From Candidatus Methanarcanum hacksteinii (GTDB lineage: Archaea > Thermoplasmatota > Thermoplasmata > Methanomassiliicoccales > Methanomethylophilaceae): a DNA stretch of 64,000 nucleotides. The DNA lies in assembly GCA_006954405.1 (NCBI GenBank), contig LVVQ01000002.1, positions 124,001 through 188,000 of the forward strand. Reading direction: 5' to 3'. Position numbers and translations under genes: made by a program. Each line of letters starts with the position of its first letter. Within the stretch, counting starts at the first letter, position 1. Below are positions 1 through 9,545 of this stretch, in pieces. The notes below the pieces were generated by a model that had not been told where the DNA came from, did no database searches, and was given only the letters and a program-made list of their open reading frames with translations.

Positions 1-1
1 A

Positions 2-643
2 AGCAACATCCCGGTCATCTTGATGTCCGCTCTGTTGGCCAACATCAGCATGTTCGCACTGCTGTTCTACAGCAACGATCTGTTGAGTGGCATCCCGTTG
101 CTCGGTAGCAACTCATACATCGGATACTTCGAGGAGTCGAGCACACAGGCCGCGGGTGGACTCGCATGGTATTTGTCAGCACCATCTGGAATCACGGATT
201 GGTTAGTACCTATCCTGAATCCGAGTGTGAGTGGCAACATACACAGTCCTCTGATGAACCTGATGCGCGTAGTCATCTACGTGTCGGTCATGATCCTAGG
301 TTCGGTGTTGTTCGCGAAGTTCTGGGTTGAGACCACGAACTTGGGTCCGAGGGCAGTAGCCGCTCAGATTCAGAAGAGTGGTATGCAGATCCCCGGATTC
401 CGTCGCGATCCCCGTGTCCTTGAGAGAGTGCTTGAAAGGTACATCCCTGCTGTAACGGTGATGTCCGGAGCTATCGTCGGTGCTTTGGCAGCATTCGCAG
501 ATTTGGTTGGTACGACCGGTAATGCGAGCGGAACAGGAGTTCTGCTTACAGTCGGTATCCTTATCCACTTCTACGAGGCAATGGGTAAAGAACAGATGAT
601 GGAGATGAATCCTGTACTGAGAGGATTCTTCGGAGGAGAGTAA
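2..643 (+). CDS. secY: Preprotein translocase subunit SecY, C-terminal part (partial at window start)
   Basis: SecY forms the membrane channel of the Sec translocon together with SecE and SecG/Sec61-beta. The open frame runs in from the window edge, so the start and the first transmembrane segments are missing; about 213 residues remain. The visible part begins with the SNIPVIL stretch typical of SecY, and later has the cytosolic loop with the segment IPGFRRDPRVLERVLERYIP and two last hydrophobic helices, ending in a short Gly-rich tail. The next gene starts two bases after the stop, so it is part of one operon with the EMC3-like gene, cmk and cbf5, the usual distal end of the archaeal ribosomal protein cluster. 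The adenylate kinase gene that often follows archaeal secY is absent here; a bacterial-type adk lies at 22.7 kb. Confidence 0.95.
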   Translation, partial: SNIPVILMSALLANISMFALLFYSNDLLSGIPLLGSNSYIGYFEESSTQAAGGLAWYLSAPSGITDWLVPILNPSVSGNIHSPLMNLMRVVIYVSVMILGSVLFAKFWVETTNLGPRAVAAQIQKSGMQIPGFRRDPRVLERVLERYIPAVTVMSGAIVGALAAFADLVGTTGNASGTGVLLTVGILIHFYEAMGKEQMMEMNPVLRGFFGGE

Positions 644-644
644 G

Positions 645-1349
645 ATGGCAGCACCTGGCGGTCAGCAGTCACCCGAGAACATGCCCATGCCCGATATGAA
701 GGGCATGTGGACCATGCTCATCATGATGATGATGATCATGGTACTCTACTGGATAGACGGTAGCGAGCATGTGATCGGTAATGTGCTGAACTACGTATTC
801 CAGTTCCTTGATTTCGATGGAAAGTGGCCTGTGGTCACACTGATGCTCGCAGGTATGATCATGGTGGTCATATCCACAGTGATCAGGACGCTGATGATGG
901 ATACCATCGCTCAGCAGAAATCACAGGCGTACAGCTCTGCATTCAACAAGGAGTTGCGTCAAGCCAGGCTGGATAACAATACCTACAAACTCAAGAAGCT
1001 GATGGATATGCAGCCGATGGTGATGGCGAAGACCATGGAGACAAGCAACAAGATGATGAAAGCTATGCCTGTCACCATGATCATCGTCATCCCGATGTTC
1101 TTGTGGGTAAGGTACTTCGTCGATGTGACATTGAGTGGCATGAGCATGATAAGTGTTCCCTGGTCAATGATATCGGCAGGTGCAGGTGTTGACCTCCACG
1201 CTTCATACGTTCTCCCGGCATGGATCCTGATCTATTCTTTGATCAGTATTCCTATCGGACAGATCGTCATGAGGTTGGTCAGGACATATCAGTTCAAGAG
1301 GCGTCTCGCCGAACTTGAATCGAATGTCGATCTGGAAGAGGTCGCATGA
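645..1349 (+). CDS. EMC3/TMCO1-type (DUF106) membrane protein
   Basis: This 234-residue protein belongs to the archaeal DUF106 family, part of the Oxa1/EMC3/TMCO1 superfamily of membrane-protein insertases. Evidence is position directly after secY and before cmk, a Met-rich N-terminal helix, three to four hydrophobic segments (about residues 20-40, 60-85, 140-160, 190-215), and a cytosolic charged helical hairpin between the second and third segment. In the family these proteins are thought to help insert short transmembrane proteins, which fits co-transcription with the SecY channel gene. Its stop overlaps the start of cmk by four bases (ATGA), so translation is probably coupled. The family call is firm; the insertase activity is inferred from superfamily knowledge. 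Confidence 0.85.
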   Translation: MAAPGGQQSPENMPMPDMKGMWTMLIMMMMIMVLYWIDGSEHVIGNVLNYVFQFLDFDGKWPVVTLMLAGMIMVVISTVIRTLMMDTIAQQKSQAYSSAFNKELRQARLDNNTYKLKKLMDMQPMVMAKTMETSNKMMKAMPVTMIIVIPMFLWVRYFVDVTLSGMSMISVPWSMISAGAGVDLHASYVLPAWILIYSLISIPIGQIVMRLVRTYQFKRRLAELESNVDLEEVA

Positions 1350-1873
1350 GGATAACAATCAGTGGTCCTCCCGGTTCTGGGAAGACCACTGCCTGCAACA
1401 ATCTCTCTGAGGCTCTAGGTCTGAAGGCTGTGGTCTTCGGTAAGATCTTCAGAGAGATTGCGGCAGAAAAAAACATTTCTTTGATAGAACTCGGCGCTAT
1501 GGCCGAGAAGGATCCCACCATCGACAAAGGTATCGATGAGAGGATTGTAGAGATCGCGAGGGAGAATGAGGACATAATCCTCGAATCCCGTCTTTCTGCA
1601 TATATGTTGAAAAGGAATGATATTCCTGCCTTCAAGATATATCTATATGCAAGTCCCGAGGTCCGTATGGCTAGGATAGGTGTTCGCGAAGGCGATTCAT
1701 TTGAGAAGGCCATGGCGGATACGATAGAACGTCAGGCTTCCGAAGCCAAACGTTATATGATGTATTATAACATAGACATCAATGATATGAGTGTCTATGA
1801 TCTGATTGTGAACACGGATGATCTGACTCCCGATGAAGTGCTTGAACTGATACTTGATGCCATAGAGGGATGA
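1346..1873 (+). CDS. cmk: (d)CMP kinase, archaeal type
   Basis: Cytidylate kinase phosphorylates CMP and dCMP to the diphosphates using ATP. The 175-residue protein begins with a Walker A loop ISGPPGSGKTT at residues 4-14. This length and this operon position, between the DUF106 gene and cbf5, are typical of archaeal Cmk, which is shorter than the bacterial enzyme. The start overlaps the upstream stop in an ATGA arrangement, and the stop overlaps the next start in the same way, so translation is probably coupled across three genes. In many archaea the ribosomal proteins L34e and L14e lie between cmk and cbf5; neither is present here. Confidence 0.92.
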   Translation: MRITISGPPGSGKTTACNNLSEALGLKAVVFGKIFREIAAEKNISLIELGAMAEKDPTIDKGIDERIVEIARENEDIILESRLSAYMLKRNDIPAFKIYLYASPEVRMARIGVREGDSFEKAMADTIERQASEAKRYMMYYNIDINDMSVYDLIVNTDDLTPDEVLELILDAIEG

Positions 1874-2862
1874 TCTTGCTCGTCAAGGATCCTAATGCCA
1901 TTAAGGACAGATGGGGCAAGAGACCATCAGATAGGACCATGGGAGAGCTACTTGATGCTGGTGTCGTAGCTTTGGATAAACCGCGTGGCCCCACATCACA
2001 TCAGGTGACAGCGTGGGCAAGGGACGCATTACATGTGAAGAAGATCGGTCACGGAGGTACATTGGACCCATATGTTAGCGGTGTTCTTCCATTATGTCTG
2101 GGCAAGGCAGTAAGGTTGACCGATGTCGTTCTATCATCTAAGAAGGAATACATCTGTCTGATGACGCTTCATGGAGACAGGGCCGAGAAGAGGATCCGTC
2201 AAGTGATCTCGAATTTTGTAGGGAAGATCTATCAGTTACCTCCAGTGAGATCCTCTGTTAAACGTCAACTCAGGATAAGGAACGTGTCTGAAATCGATAT
2301 ACTTGAGATTGATGGCAGAAAGATCCTGTTCAAGATCAGGTGCGATGCCGGTACGTACGTCAGGACATTATGTACGGATATAGGTGAAGCACTCGGTTGC
2401 GGTGGGAACATGCTCGAACTCAGGCGTTCGATGTCAGGTGTGATGGATGAATCTGAATCTGCGACATTGCACGATCTTGCGGATGCGTACGTATTCTGGC
2501 AGCAATATGGTAGGGAAGCATGGCTTCGCAGCCTGATAATGCCGATGGAGGTTCTTGTCGAACCGTTACCAAAGATCATCGTCAAGGCGACTGCCGTGGA
2601 TGCGATATGTCATGGCGCTAATTTGAACATCTCTGGAATTCATATGTTGGACGATGAGATAAGGAAGAATGCACTCGTAGCATTGATGACCGCAAGAGGG
2701 GAACTCATCGCTATCGGTAAGATGATGATGTCCTCTCAGAAGATCATGGCCACGGACAAAGGCATAGCCGTAAATGTTGAAAGAGTTTTCATGGAGCCTG
2801 GTCATTATCCTAGGATGTGGCATTATTCCACTGATTTGGATGATTTGATAACGGAAGAATAA
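1870..2862 (+). CDS. cbf5: H/ACA RNP pseudouridine synthase Cbf5 (TruB family)
   Basis: Cbf5 is the catalytic subunit of archaeal H/ACA ribonucleoproteins that convert target uridines in rRNA to pseudouridine, and it can also act on tRNA U55. The 330-residue protein has the TruB signature HGGTLDPYVSGVLP at residues 61-74, with Asp66 as the catalytic residue, then a second TruB block (CDAGTYVRTLCTDIGEALG) near residue 160, and a C-terminal PUA domain from about residue 245 that binds the guide RNA. The start lies in an ATGA overlap with cmk, closing the secY operon. Guide RNAs and the partner proteins Nop10, Gar1 and L7Ae are not in the window. Confidence 0.95.
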   Translation: MILLVKDPNAIKDRWGKRPSDRTMGELLDAGVVALDKPRGPTSHQVTAWARDALHVKKIGHGGTLDPYVSGVLPLCLGKAVRLTDVVLSSKKEYICLMTLHGDRAEKRIRQVISNFVGKIYQLPPVRSSVKRQLRIRNVSEIDILEIDGRKILFKIRCDAGTYVRTLCTDIGEALGCGGNMLELRRSMSGVMDESESATLHDLADAYVFWQQYGREAWLRSLIMPMEVLVEPLPKIIVKATAVDAICHGANLNISGIHMLDDEIRKNALVALMTARGELIAIGKMMMSSQKIMATDKGIAVNVERVFMEPGHYPRMWHYSTDLDDLITEE

Positions 2863-2889
2863 TATCTTTAATCATTCAATCTCGTTTTG

Positions 2890-3219
2890 ATGTTATTCAA
2901 TAGGAGAAGTACACTCGTTGAGCATCAATGCATCACCATAGGTGAATTCGACATAACCGTCGATGGTGCATACAAGAACATAATCACGTATCCTTTGAAT
3001 GTGAAGAAGGATAGGGATGTGTTCATATCAGTGAAATCTGACAACGGCGTGGATGTATCCGTAGTTAATACGAAAGGATACAATACTAAATTCTCCGAGG
3101 GTGTAAAAGACGCGGTCATCGGACCGATCCATACGACCGAAAAGGGTACGATGGCTTTGATACTAGGCGTTTATCGCGGTGATCTGGCACACGTTGAGTT
3201 AGAGGCTTGGATGGAGTGA
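2890..3219 (+). CDS. Small protein of unknown function, operonic with a membrane protein
   Basis: This 109-residue protein is not recognised. An in-frame TTG precedes the ATG at 2890 by one codon; the ATG was chosen. It has no signal peptide or membrane segment. It is rich in alternating hydrophobic and polar residues, suggesting an all-beta fold (CITIGEFDITVDG near the start, GTMALILGVYRGDLAHVELE near the end), a little like a sensor or beta-sandwich domain. It starts 28 bases after cbf5 and ends four bases before the next gene, so it probably forms a unit with the 367-residue membrane protein. No function is assigned. Confidence 0.7.
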   Translation: MLFNRRSTLVEHQCITIGEFDITVDGAYKNIITYPLNVKKDRDVFISVKSDNGVDVSVVNTKGYNTKFSEGVKDAVIGPIHTTEKGTMALILGVYRGDLAHVELEAWME

Positions 3220-3223
3220 TCCT

Positions 3224-4327
3224 ATGAACTTCAAATTCGTCACAGGCAAGAAGGCCGGATTCTGGTTCAACGATTCCAAGGATGAGTTGAATCTATTATC
3301 CAAATTCGATAAGGCCGAACTTGTCATCTATGTGGTGTCGATGATATTGTGTGCGATAGGCGCATTGATGGTATTGACGATGACGGAGTTGGAATCGTAC
3401 TACGCATTGCTCATTCTGACAGTACCATTCTTCATCTTGGGATTCGTATTCTATTTCAAGAGCATGAGGTGGTATCTATTGGCAATAATCGGCATCGGTA
3501 CCGCCGTAGCACTGATGTATTTCAAGATAGATCTGATCCTCGTCTTCTTAATCGATGCGATATTGGTAGGTTCTGTCGGTGTTGTTTCTTTGGTCAGTGC
3601 GATACAGAGATTGATCTTCTATAGGGTGTTGAGGAGAGCGGAGATCATCAACATCAAGGACAGGATGACCTTCACGGATAAGGTGATAACTTTCATCTTC
3701 AACATACCCAGTGATCTGGATACACGTTCTATAACGATGGATTACAATCTCAATAGGGCATCCATTCCGTGGAAAGACATCAGGATGACCATGAGGATGG
3801 GTATGATGATCGGGATATTCATGTGGATCTATTTCTCGATGAATCCCACATTCATCTTGTTCGGTTCCATAATGAATGCGCCGATGTATGTATTCTCTAT
3901 CGTGTTGTTCATCCCAGTGATAGTGATGCCATGGTCCATATTCATGTCATTGAACGTCAGGATAAGGACGAAGTACCGTGACTTCTATCTTTATAGCGGG
4001 ATAATCGAGACATTGAAGAGGATCATCCTTCCGATGTTCGCTGCATTGGTCTATCTGCTGATCGCAGTGAACAAGAGCGGATTCATGTCCGTTCTGGCGT
4101 ACATCATATTGTCTGTGGTCATAACCGCATTCATAATAGGGTTGACATCATTGATCTATTACGCATTCTTCGAGAGGAAGATAGTCAATGATATCGTTTC
4201 AAAATGGAAGGTGTTCCGTCCCATCTCGCTCCTGATGGAGATCGATGATGGAAGGGATGGTATAACGAAATACCCCGGAACACCTGTCAGGGATACCAAT
4301 GATTTCCATTCACTGGATTTCAAATGA
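3224..4327 (+). CDS. Polytopic membrane protein of unknown function
   Basis: This 367-residue protein is not recognised. After a soluble stretch of about 35 residues it shows pairs of hydrophobic segments at about residues 36-85 (two helices), 88-130 (two), 185-240 (two) and 265-320 (two), giving about eight transmembrane helices. A charged loop around residues 135-185 separates the halves, which suggests an internal duplication, although sequence repeats are not obvious by eye. The C-terminal 40 residues are soluble. The four-base gap to the upstream small protein suggests the two are translated together. It ends three bases before a convergent gene. Transport or sensing are both possible; nothing in the sequence decides. 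Confidence 0.75.
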   Translation: MNFKFVTGKKAGFWFNDSKDELNLLSKFDKAELVIYVVSMILCAIGALMVLTMTELESYYALLILTVPFFILGFVFYFKSMRWYLLAIIGIGTAVALMYFKIDLILVFLIDAILVGSVGVVSLVSAIQRLIFYRVLRRAEIINIKDRMTFTDKVITFIFNIPSDLDTRSITMDYNLNRASIPWKDIRMTMRMGMMIGIFMWIYFSMNPTFILFGSIMNAPMYVFSIVLFIPVIVMPWSIFMSLNVRIRTKYRDFYLYSGIIETLKRIILPMFAALVYLLIAVNKSGFMSVLAYIILSVVITAFIIGLTSLIYYAFFERKIVNDIVSKWKVFRPISLLMEIDDGRDGITKYPGTPVRDTNDFHSLDFK

Positions 4328-4329
4328 TA

Positions 4330-4854
4330 TCAATCCAACATGGATTCGTTCATCCTTCCAGGTTGGGTGAGTGATGTCAATATCGGCAGGAAGATCTTTC
4401 CGGATCCATATCCATCGCTTCTGCTGCTCCCGATGAGTTCAGGTTCGTCCTCATTGGATATGATCACGTTGCTCTTCTGATATTTTCCCTCGATCTCTAC
4501 GAACGGTGTGTTGATATTATCTTTAGCTATGCTCAATATGACATCGGCCATCGTCTGTATCTGTTCGGGCGTATAGTCCTTCGGCACCTCGATCATGAAA
4601 TTGTGCGTTTCCAAGGTCGCATCGAAGAGATGGAACACTTCGGATCCTTCCATGAGCTCTTTGAACTCATCGGCCTTCTCATAGTTCACTGACAGTTCAA
4701 GGATGCGCTCCGTCCATGCCTTTGCGATATCGATATACAAGCAATCCTTGCCGAGTACTTTCCACATGGCTACCGCATCACAGAATGGAGATAAACGGTT
4801 TACTACGATACAATGACTGGAATCGACCCTCTTCAGAGATTCGGGACAGGACAT
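4330..4854 (-). CDS. Hypothetical protein, downstream of FUSC exporter
   Basis: This 174-residue soluble protein is not recognised. It has no membrane segment or signal peptide. The middle contains an amphipathic region (EKADEFKELMEGSEVFHLFD) and a segment beginning VPKDYTPEQIQTMADVILSI, and the C-terminus is Gly/Ser-rich. It lies on the same strand 35 bases after the FUSC-family exporter gene, so it may be co-transcribed with it, and it converges tail-to-tail on the unknown membrane protein with only two bases between stops. Codon use is like that of the neighbours. Confidence 0.65.
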   Translation of the reverse strand: MSCPESLKRVDSSHCIVVNRLSPFCDAVAMWKVLGKDCLYIDIAKAWTERILELSVNYEKADEFKELMEGSEVFHLFDATLETHNFMIEVPKDYTPEQIQTMADVILSIAKDNINTPFVEIEGKYQKSNVIISNEDEPELIGSSRSDGYGSGKIFLPILTSLTQPGRMNESMLD

Positions 4855-4889
4855 GATCGTTGTCCCGTCCCTTCTGAACGGTGTGATGA

Positions 4890-6743
4890 TCAGAATCTGA
4901 CGACCGCATCGACATACAACGAGCGGTTCTCTCTGTAAGCACGGACAGCATCTTGTCCCATCATGAGCAGATCGGATTCCTTGTCATCCATGTTATGCAG
5001 CATAGATTCCATATCTATCTCCCTGCCATCATGGGTGGATACGATCTCTGCGAAGCGATCCTTGCATTCTTGGTCTACATCCATCATCGAGTTGGACAGC
5101 ATGACGCATCCTGCCATGAACGCATTCTGTGCAGCAAGGAGTTTCTCAACCTGTGGATCAGAATCCCTTCCGACATTGACCTGTATCTTTGCCGATATGT
5201 TGTTGGCGGTGAGCCTCAGGAATCTATCCTCTGTACAATCCATATCTCCCTTCGCAGCTTTGGCAAGATTATCAAGCTGCCTAGACGATATCTCAAGATA
5301 CCTTGCGGAGAGTTTCAGATTCTCGTCACGTATGTGGTACGGTAACAGGACATGGTTGGCAAGTGTAGCTAATACGACGCCTGCGAGTATGTACAGCACG
5401 CGTTCGAGGACCACAGGTTCCGATGGATCCGCCATCGAGGCTGCCAAAAGGGCCATCAATGTCACAAATATCATCATCAGATCGTATCTCTTTGGATCCA
5501 CAACAGTGTAGATGTAACTGATCATCAATGTGACGATGGCAAGCGATTCAGCCGTTCCTCCGAAGAGAGATACAAGAGCGATGAATATGCATGCGCCGAC
5601 CAATGTGCCGACTATACGCATCGAGGATTTGGTCCATGATCCCTCCACATATGGTTGGACGATGGCGACGGTCGTGAACAACAACCATTTAGCATTCTCC
5701 AATTCCCAATATTGCCATATGAAGGCCCATACGGTGAACAGTGTGGCCATACGGACGGCGAATGTGAATCTCACAGAATCCGTGCGCAGATTCTCCTTCA
5801 TGATCGTTCTGAACTTGAACGCACGAGGGACCTCACCATCCTCATCGACCATATCTTCGGAGTTCTCCAAGGCTGTGAGTTCGAGCATTATCGCTTTAAC
5901 GGATGCTAAGATCGCAAGGTCCGCATCATGGTTCCTTTGGAGGAATCCATCAGCACGGGAACAGAATTCATCAAGGGACATGGAATCGTTCTCATAGGAA
6001 GCAAGATCATCCATGAGTGATGCCACTTCTTTGACGATCCTAGGATCACGTTCACGAAGGCATATCGATCTACCGAGACTCTGGAGCGATGCGACAAGAT
6101 CCATGACGGGACGATCCTTCGGATTGATGAAGAAACCGTCCTTCATACGATCGTATACGGTGGAGTTGACGTTGGAACAGACCTTATCGAGTTCATCGGT
6201 CGTGGTGATGCTACCAGACAATACCTTGTCACACTCCTTACCGATCGCATCGCACATGGATACTATGGCATTGTGGCAGGTCCTCTCCATCTTGTTACGG
6301 TTCAGCAACACATTCAATCCTACTGTGAGTATAGAACCGACCATGAGCGCAAGGATGCGTATGGGGAGTTCCTCCAATGTCACCGGCATGGACATCATGA
6401 ATGCATATCCCAAAAGGAACGGGAAATGCATAGGGGATTTCATGTCATGCATCGTGATGAAGGTCGTCAGGAAGACGAATGAGAAATTCACTACTATACC
6501 AAGGAATGGATTCATCAGCGAGATGAAGGCACCGAAGCCCATGGCTAAGGTGAACATCATAAGGCTCATCAGATTCGACAGAGGCCTTACTGACAGGTCC
6601 CTGCCAAGCATCATGAGTGCGATGATGACGACGAAAACACCGACTAGGGAGTTCTTCTGACCGAATATAGCAGTGAATATTCCAACGAACAGACAGAGTG
6701 CTAAGAAGAACAGACTCTTATTGATCAGTGTTTTCGCATCCAT
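4890..6743 (-). CDS. FUSC-family putative exporter (aromatic acid exporter type)
   Basis: The 617-residue protein has the layout of the FUSC/aromatic acid exporter superfamily: a first block of about six hydrophobic helices (residues about 10-150), a cytosolic domain of about 180 residues rich in charged helices, a second block of six helices (about 330-460, including WLLFTTVAIVQPYVEGSW and GTLVGACIFIALVSLFGG), and a C-terminal cytosolic domain. Such proteins are thought to efflux aromatic or other organic acids; the substrate here cannot be read from sequence. The chosen ATG at 6743 has a GGTGAT ribosome-binding site five bases upstream. The gene is divergent from trpS across a 154-base spacer. 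Confidence 0.8.
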   Translation of the reverse strand: MDAKTLINKSLFFLALCLFVGIFTAIFGQKNSLVGVFVVIIALMMLGRDLSVRPLSNLMSLMMFTLAMGFGAFISLMNPFLGIVVNFSFVFLTTFITMHDMKSPMHFPFLLGYAFMMSMPVTLEELPIRILALMVGSILTVGLNVLLNRNKMERTCHNAIVSMCDAIGKECDKVLSGSITTTDELDKVCSNVNSTVYDRMKDGFFINPKDRPVMDLVASLQSLGRSICLRERDPRIVKEVASLMDDLASYENDSMSLDEFCSRADGFLQRNHDADLAILASVKAIMLELTALENSEDMVDEDGEVPRAFKFRTIMKENLRTDSVRFTFAVRMATLFTVWAFIWQYWELENAKWLLFTTVAIVQPYVEGSWTKSSMRIVGTLVGACIFIALVSLFGGTAESLAIVTLMISYIYTVVDPKRYDLMMIFVTLMALLAASMADPSEPVVLERVLYILAGVVLATLANHVLLPYHIRDENLKLSARYLEISSRQLDNLAKAAKGDMDCTEDRFLRLTANNISAKIQVNVGRDSDPQVEKLLAAQNAFMAGCVMLSNSMMDVDQECKDRFAEIVSTHDGREIDMESMLHNMDDKESDLLMMGQDAVRAYRENRSLYVDAVVRF

Positions 6744-6860
6744 GTGTTCATCACCCGCTCCTTCTATTTCAAGATTTCACGTCGTGGATGCGAGTTCAAT
6801 CGAGAACAATTGACCAGAAAAGTCTCATCGCGCATGCATCTTTCATTTCCTTCGCGCGAG

Positions 6861-6869
6861 TATTTATAA
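6861..6869 (+). promoter_or_regulatory. TATA box of trpS
   Basis: The sequence TATTTATAA lies about 30 bases before the trpS ATG in the spacer between trpS and the divergent exporter gene. An archaeal TATA box places transcription start about 25 bases downstream, giving a leader of only a few bases. No ribosome-binding site is visible before this ATG, which fits a near-leaderless transcript. Confidence 0.65.
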
Positions 6870-6897
6870 GGATTACACATTCCTGGCAAACGAGCAT

Positions 6898-8016
6898 ATG
6901 ACAGAATTCACCGTCACACCATGGGAAGTAACAGGGGATATCGATTATGATGAGCTTCAGAGGAAGTTCGGGACATCACCTATCGATGATGAGGTCCTTA
7001 GGAGATTGTCCAAATACGGAGAACTCCACCCAATGCTCAAGCGCGGGATATTCTATTCGCACAGGGACCTGATCCCGCTCCTTGACAGTTATGATAAGGG
7101 CGATGAGTTCATGCTCTACACAGGAAGGGGCCCATCAGGCAACACACATCTCGGCCATATGATGCCTTGGATCTTCAACAAATGGGTCCAGGACACGTTC
7201 AAAGTGCCGATGTTCTTCCAAATGACGGATGATGAGAAGTTCCTCTTCAAGGACCTTACGCTCCACGATACGAGGAACATGGCCTATGAGAATGCATTGG
7301 ATTTCATCGCATTGGGCTTCGATACGGAGAAGACGAAGATCATCCTCGACACCGAGTGCATCAAGACGCTGTATCCGATCGCACTCAAGGTCGCTAAGAA
7401 GGTAACATTCTCCACTGCAAAGGCGGTATTCGGATTTGAGAATTCTTCCAACATCGGTCAGATATTCTTCACGACGATGCAGACTGCACCTGCATTCCTC
7501 GCTTCAGAGGTCTATGGCAAACAGATGCCATGCCTCATACCTTGCGGTATCGATCAGGACCCACACTTCAGAGTGACCAGGGATGTCGCTCCCGGTCTGA
7601 ACTATCCAAAGCCCAGTATGCTGTACTGTAAGATGTTCCCTGGGCTCAGCGGTGCGGACAAGATGTCATCTTCCGATGAGAATGCCACCATCTACACAAC
7701 GGATACACCCAAAGCTGTGAAGAAGAAGGTCGGAAGAGCGTTCACAGGAGGGTGCGTTTCAGTGGAGGAACAGAGGCAGAAGGGAGGCAATCCCGATGTC
7801 TGTGCAGTTTTCAAGTACAATTATTACATGTTCGAGCATGACGACAAGAAACTCGAAGAGATGATCCACAAGTGTAGGAACGGAGAGATACTCTGTGGCG
7901 AATGCAAACAGGCGCTCACCGAGAAGATCAACGTGTTCCTCGAGGACCATCAGGCAAAGAGAGAGGAGGCGAAGGAGGTCGTGGACAGCATGACCTTCGA
8001 CGGTTTCAAGTGGTGA
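6898..8016 (+). CDS. trpS: Tryptophanyl-tRNA synthetase
   Basis: TrpRS charges tRNA-Trp with tryptophan using ATP. The 372-residue protein is a class I synthetase of the archaeal/eukaryotic TrpRS type: the HIGH-like motif is HLGH at residues 84-87 in the context GPSGNTHLGHMMPW, and the KMSKS loop is KMSSS in GLSGADKMSSSDENATIYTT near residue 260. The archaeal N-terminal extension before the catalytic core is present. The gene follows a clear TATA box, and its stop codon overlaps the most upstream possible start of pheS, so the two synthetases form an operon. Confidence 0.96.
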   Translation: MTEFTVTPWEVTGDIDYDELQRKFGTSPIDDEVLRRLSKYGELHPMLKRGIFYSHRDLIPLLDSYDKGDEFMLYTGRGPSGNTHLGHMMPWIFNKWVQDTFKVPMFFQMTDDEKFLFKDLTLHDTRNMAYENALDFIALGFDTEKTKIILDTECIKTLYPIALKVAKKVTFSTAKAVFGFENSSNIGQIFFTTMQTAPAFLASEVYGKQMPCLIPCGIDQDPHFRVTRDVAPGLNYPKPSMLYCKMFPGLSGADKMSSSDENATIYTTDTPKAVKKKVGRAFTGGCVSVEEQRQKGGNPDVCAVFKYNYYMFEHDDKKLEEMIHKCRNGEILCGECKQALTEKINVFLEDHQAKREEAKEVVDSMTFDGFKW

Positions 8017-8021
8017 TGGTC

Positions 8022-9545
8022 ATGGGGATAAAGGAGATCGTTGACAGTCTTAGTTACAAGGAAAAGAAGTTGCTCATAGCGTTGGATGATATGGGGGGAG
8101 TGGCAACACCCGCCGAGATCATGGACAAGGGGATATTCGATCTCGAAGTTGAGGTCATGGGTTCCGCATCATGGTTGAATATCAAGGAATTGGCAACCAT
8201 CGAATCCGAACAGGCCGAATTCTATTCCATCGCTGACATGCAGAAGGCGGAGCAAGGACTCTTCGAGAGACGTGCCGTCGATGCCATCGGTGCAGCAGGC
8301 GGTTCCTTGACGATGGAGGGTCTTGCCGAAGCTATGCCCAACGGCGATGATAAGATCGCGGTCGGATGGTTGAAGAGGAAGGGTCTTGCCGACATCAAGA
8401 AGGATGGAGATTCGAAGATACTCGTTCTTACCGAATTGGGTAAGAAGGCACTCACCGAGAAGATGCCTGATGAATTGCTTGTCGACAGGCTTATGCAGGC
8501 ACCGATCCCCAAGTCGGACGTGGATCCGAAATCGATCAAGGATCTCATAGGGCACTATGGATTGATCTCAGAGGATGTCGATGTGAAGAAGACCATCAGG
8601 TTGACCGATCTAGGTAAAGAGGTCGCTTCATCAGGCATAGAGCTGAAGGAAGAGGTCACACAGGTCACGGACACACTCATACAGAGCGGTAAATGGAAGG
8701 ATGTGGAGATCAGGAAATACGATGTGCAGACATTCGCACCTGCAGTATATCCCGCAAAGAAACATCCTCTTTCAAGATTGGGTGCAGAGGTCAGGAAGCT
8801 GTACACAGACATGGGATTCACCGAGATGGATGACGAGTTCGTAGAACCTGCATTCTGGGATCTTGACGTGTTGTACGTTCCACAGGATCACCCTGCAAGG
8901 GAGTTGCAGGATACTTTCTATCTTTCCAATCCTTCGAAGTTCGATCTCTCTGAGTATGGCGATCTTGTTGACACCGTGAAGGAGATCCACGAGAATGGTG
9001 GGGATACGGGATCCACAGGCTGGGGCGGAGAATGGTCGAGGGAGATGGCTGAACAGGCCATGCTCAGGACACACACCACTGTGAATTCCATAAAATACAT
9101 CTCTAAACACCCCGAGGCGCCCGCAAAGGTGTTCTCGCTCTCCAGGATATTCAGGAAGGAATCCATCGATGCTACGCATCTTCCGGAATTCACACAGATC
9201 GAAGGTATCGTCATCGATGAGAACGCAAACTTCGATATGTTGATATCATTGGTGAAGGAGTTCTACGCCAAGATGGGATTCGATCAGATCAGGATAAGGC
9301 CTGCCTACTTCCCGTACACTGAGCCTTCTCTAGAACTCGAGGTGTTCTTCAACGGCAAGTGGATGGAACTTGGTGGCGCAGGTATCTTCAGACCAGAGGT
9401 CGTGGAGCCATTCGGCGTTAAGTGTCCTGTCCTTGCATGGGGATTCGGATTCGAGAGACTTGCGATGTTGAAATGGAACATCACTGATATCCGCGATCTC
9501 TACATATCCGATATAGATGATCTCAAGAAGAACAGGACGTTCTAA
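8022..9545 (+). CDS. pheS: Phenylalanyl-tRNA synthetase alpha subunit
   Basis: PheRS alpha is the catalytic subunit of the (alpha-beta)2 enzyme. About 507 residues: an N-terminal winged-helix region (about 1-200) typical of the archaeal/eukaryotic form, then the class II catalytic core with motif 2 around KVFSLSRIFRKESIDATHLP and motif 3 in GFGFERLAML close to the C-terminus. Two in-frame ATGs compete: 8016, which overlaps the trpS stop, and 8022; the GGTGAT four bases before 8022 favours the latter. The longer open frame back to 7902 lies inside trpS and is not used. No pheT for the beta subunit lies in the window. The stop overlaps the convergent regulator gene by four bases. Confidence 0.95.
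   Translation: MGIKEIVDSLSYKEKKLLIALDDMGGVATPAEIMDKGIFDLEVEVMGSASWLNIKELATIESEQAEFYSIADMQKAEQGLFERRAVDAIGAAGGSLTMEGLAEAMPNGDDKIAVGWLKRKGLADIKKDGDSKILVLTELGKKALTEKMPDELLVDRLMQAPIPKSDVDPKSIKDLIGHYGLISEDVDVKKTIRLTDLGKEVASSGIELKEEVTQVTDTLIQSGKWKDVEIRKYDVQTFAPAVYPAKKHPLSRLGAEVRKLYTDMGFTEMDDEFVEPAFWDLDVLYVPQDHPARELQDTFYLSNPSKFDLSEYGDLVDTVKEIHENGGDTGSTGWGGEWSREMAEQAMLRTHTTVNSIKYISKHPEAPAKVFSLSRIFRKESIDATHLPEFTQIEGIVIDENANFDMLISLVKEFYAKMGFDQIRIRPAYFPYTEPSLELEVFFNGKWMELGGAGIFRPEVVEPFGVKCPVLAWGFGFERLAMLKWNITDIRDLYISDIDDLKKNRTF

Noticed and set aside
9542..9545. Possible frame fusion between pheS and the convergent regulator
   Set aside because: The genes are on opposite strands and merely overlap by four bases at their stops.
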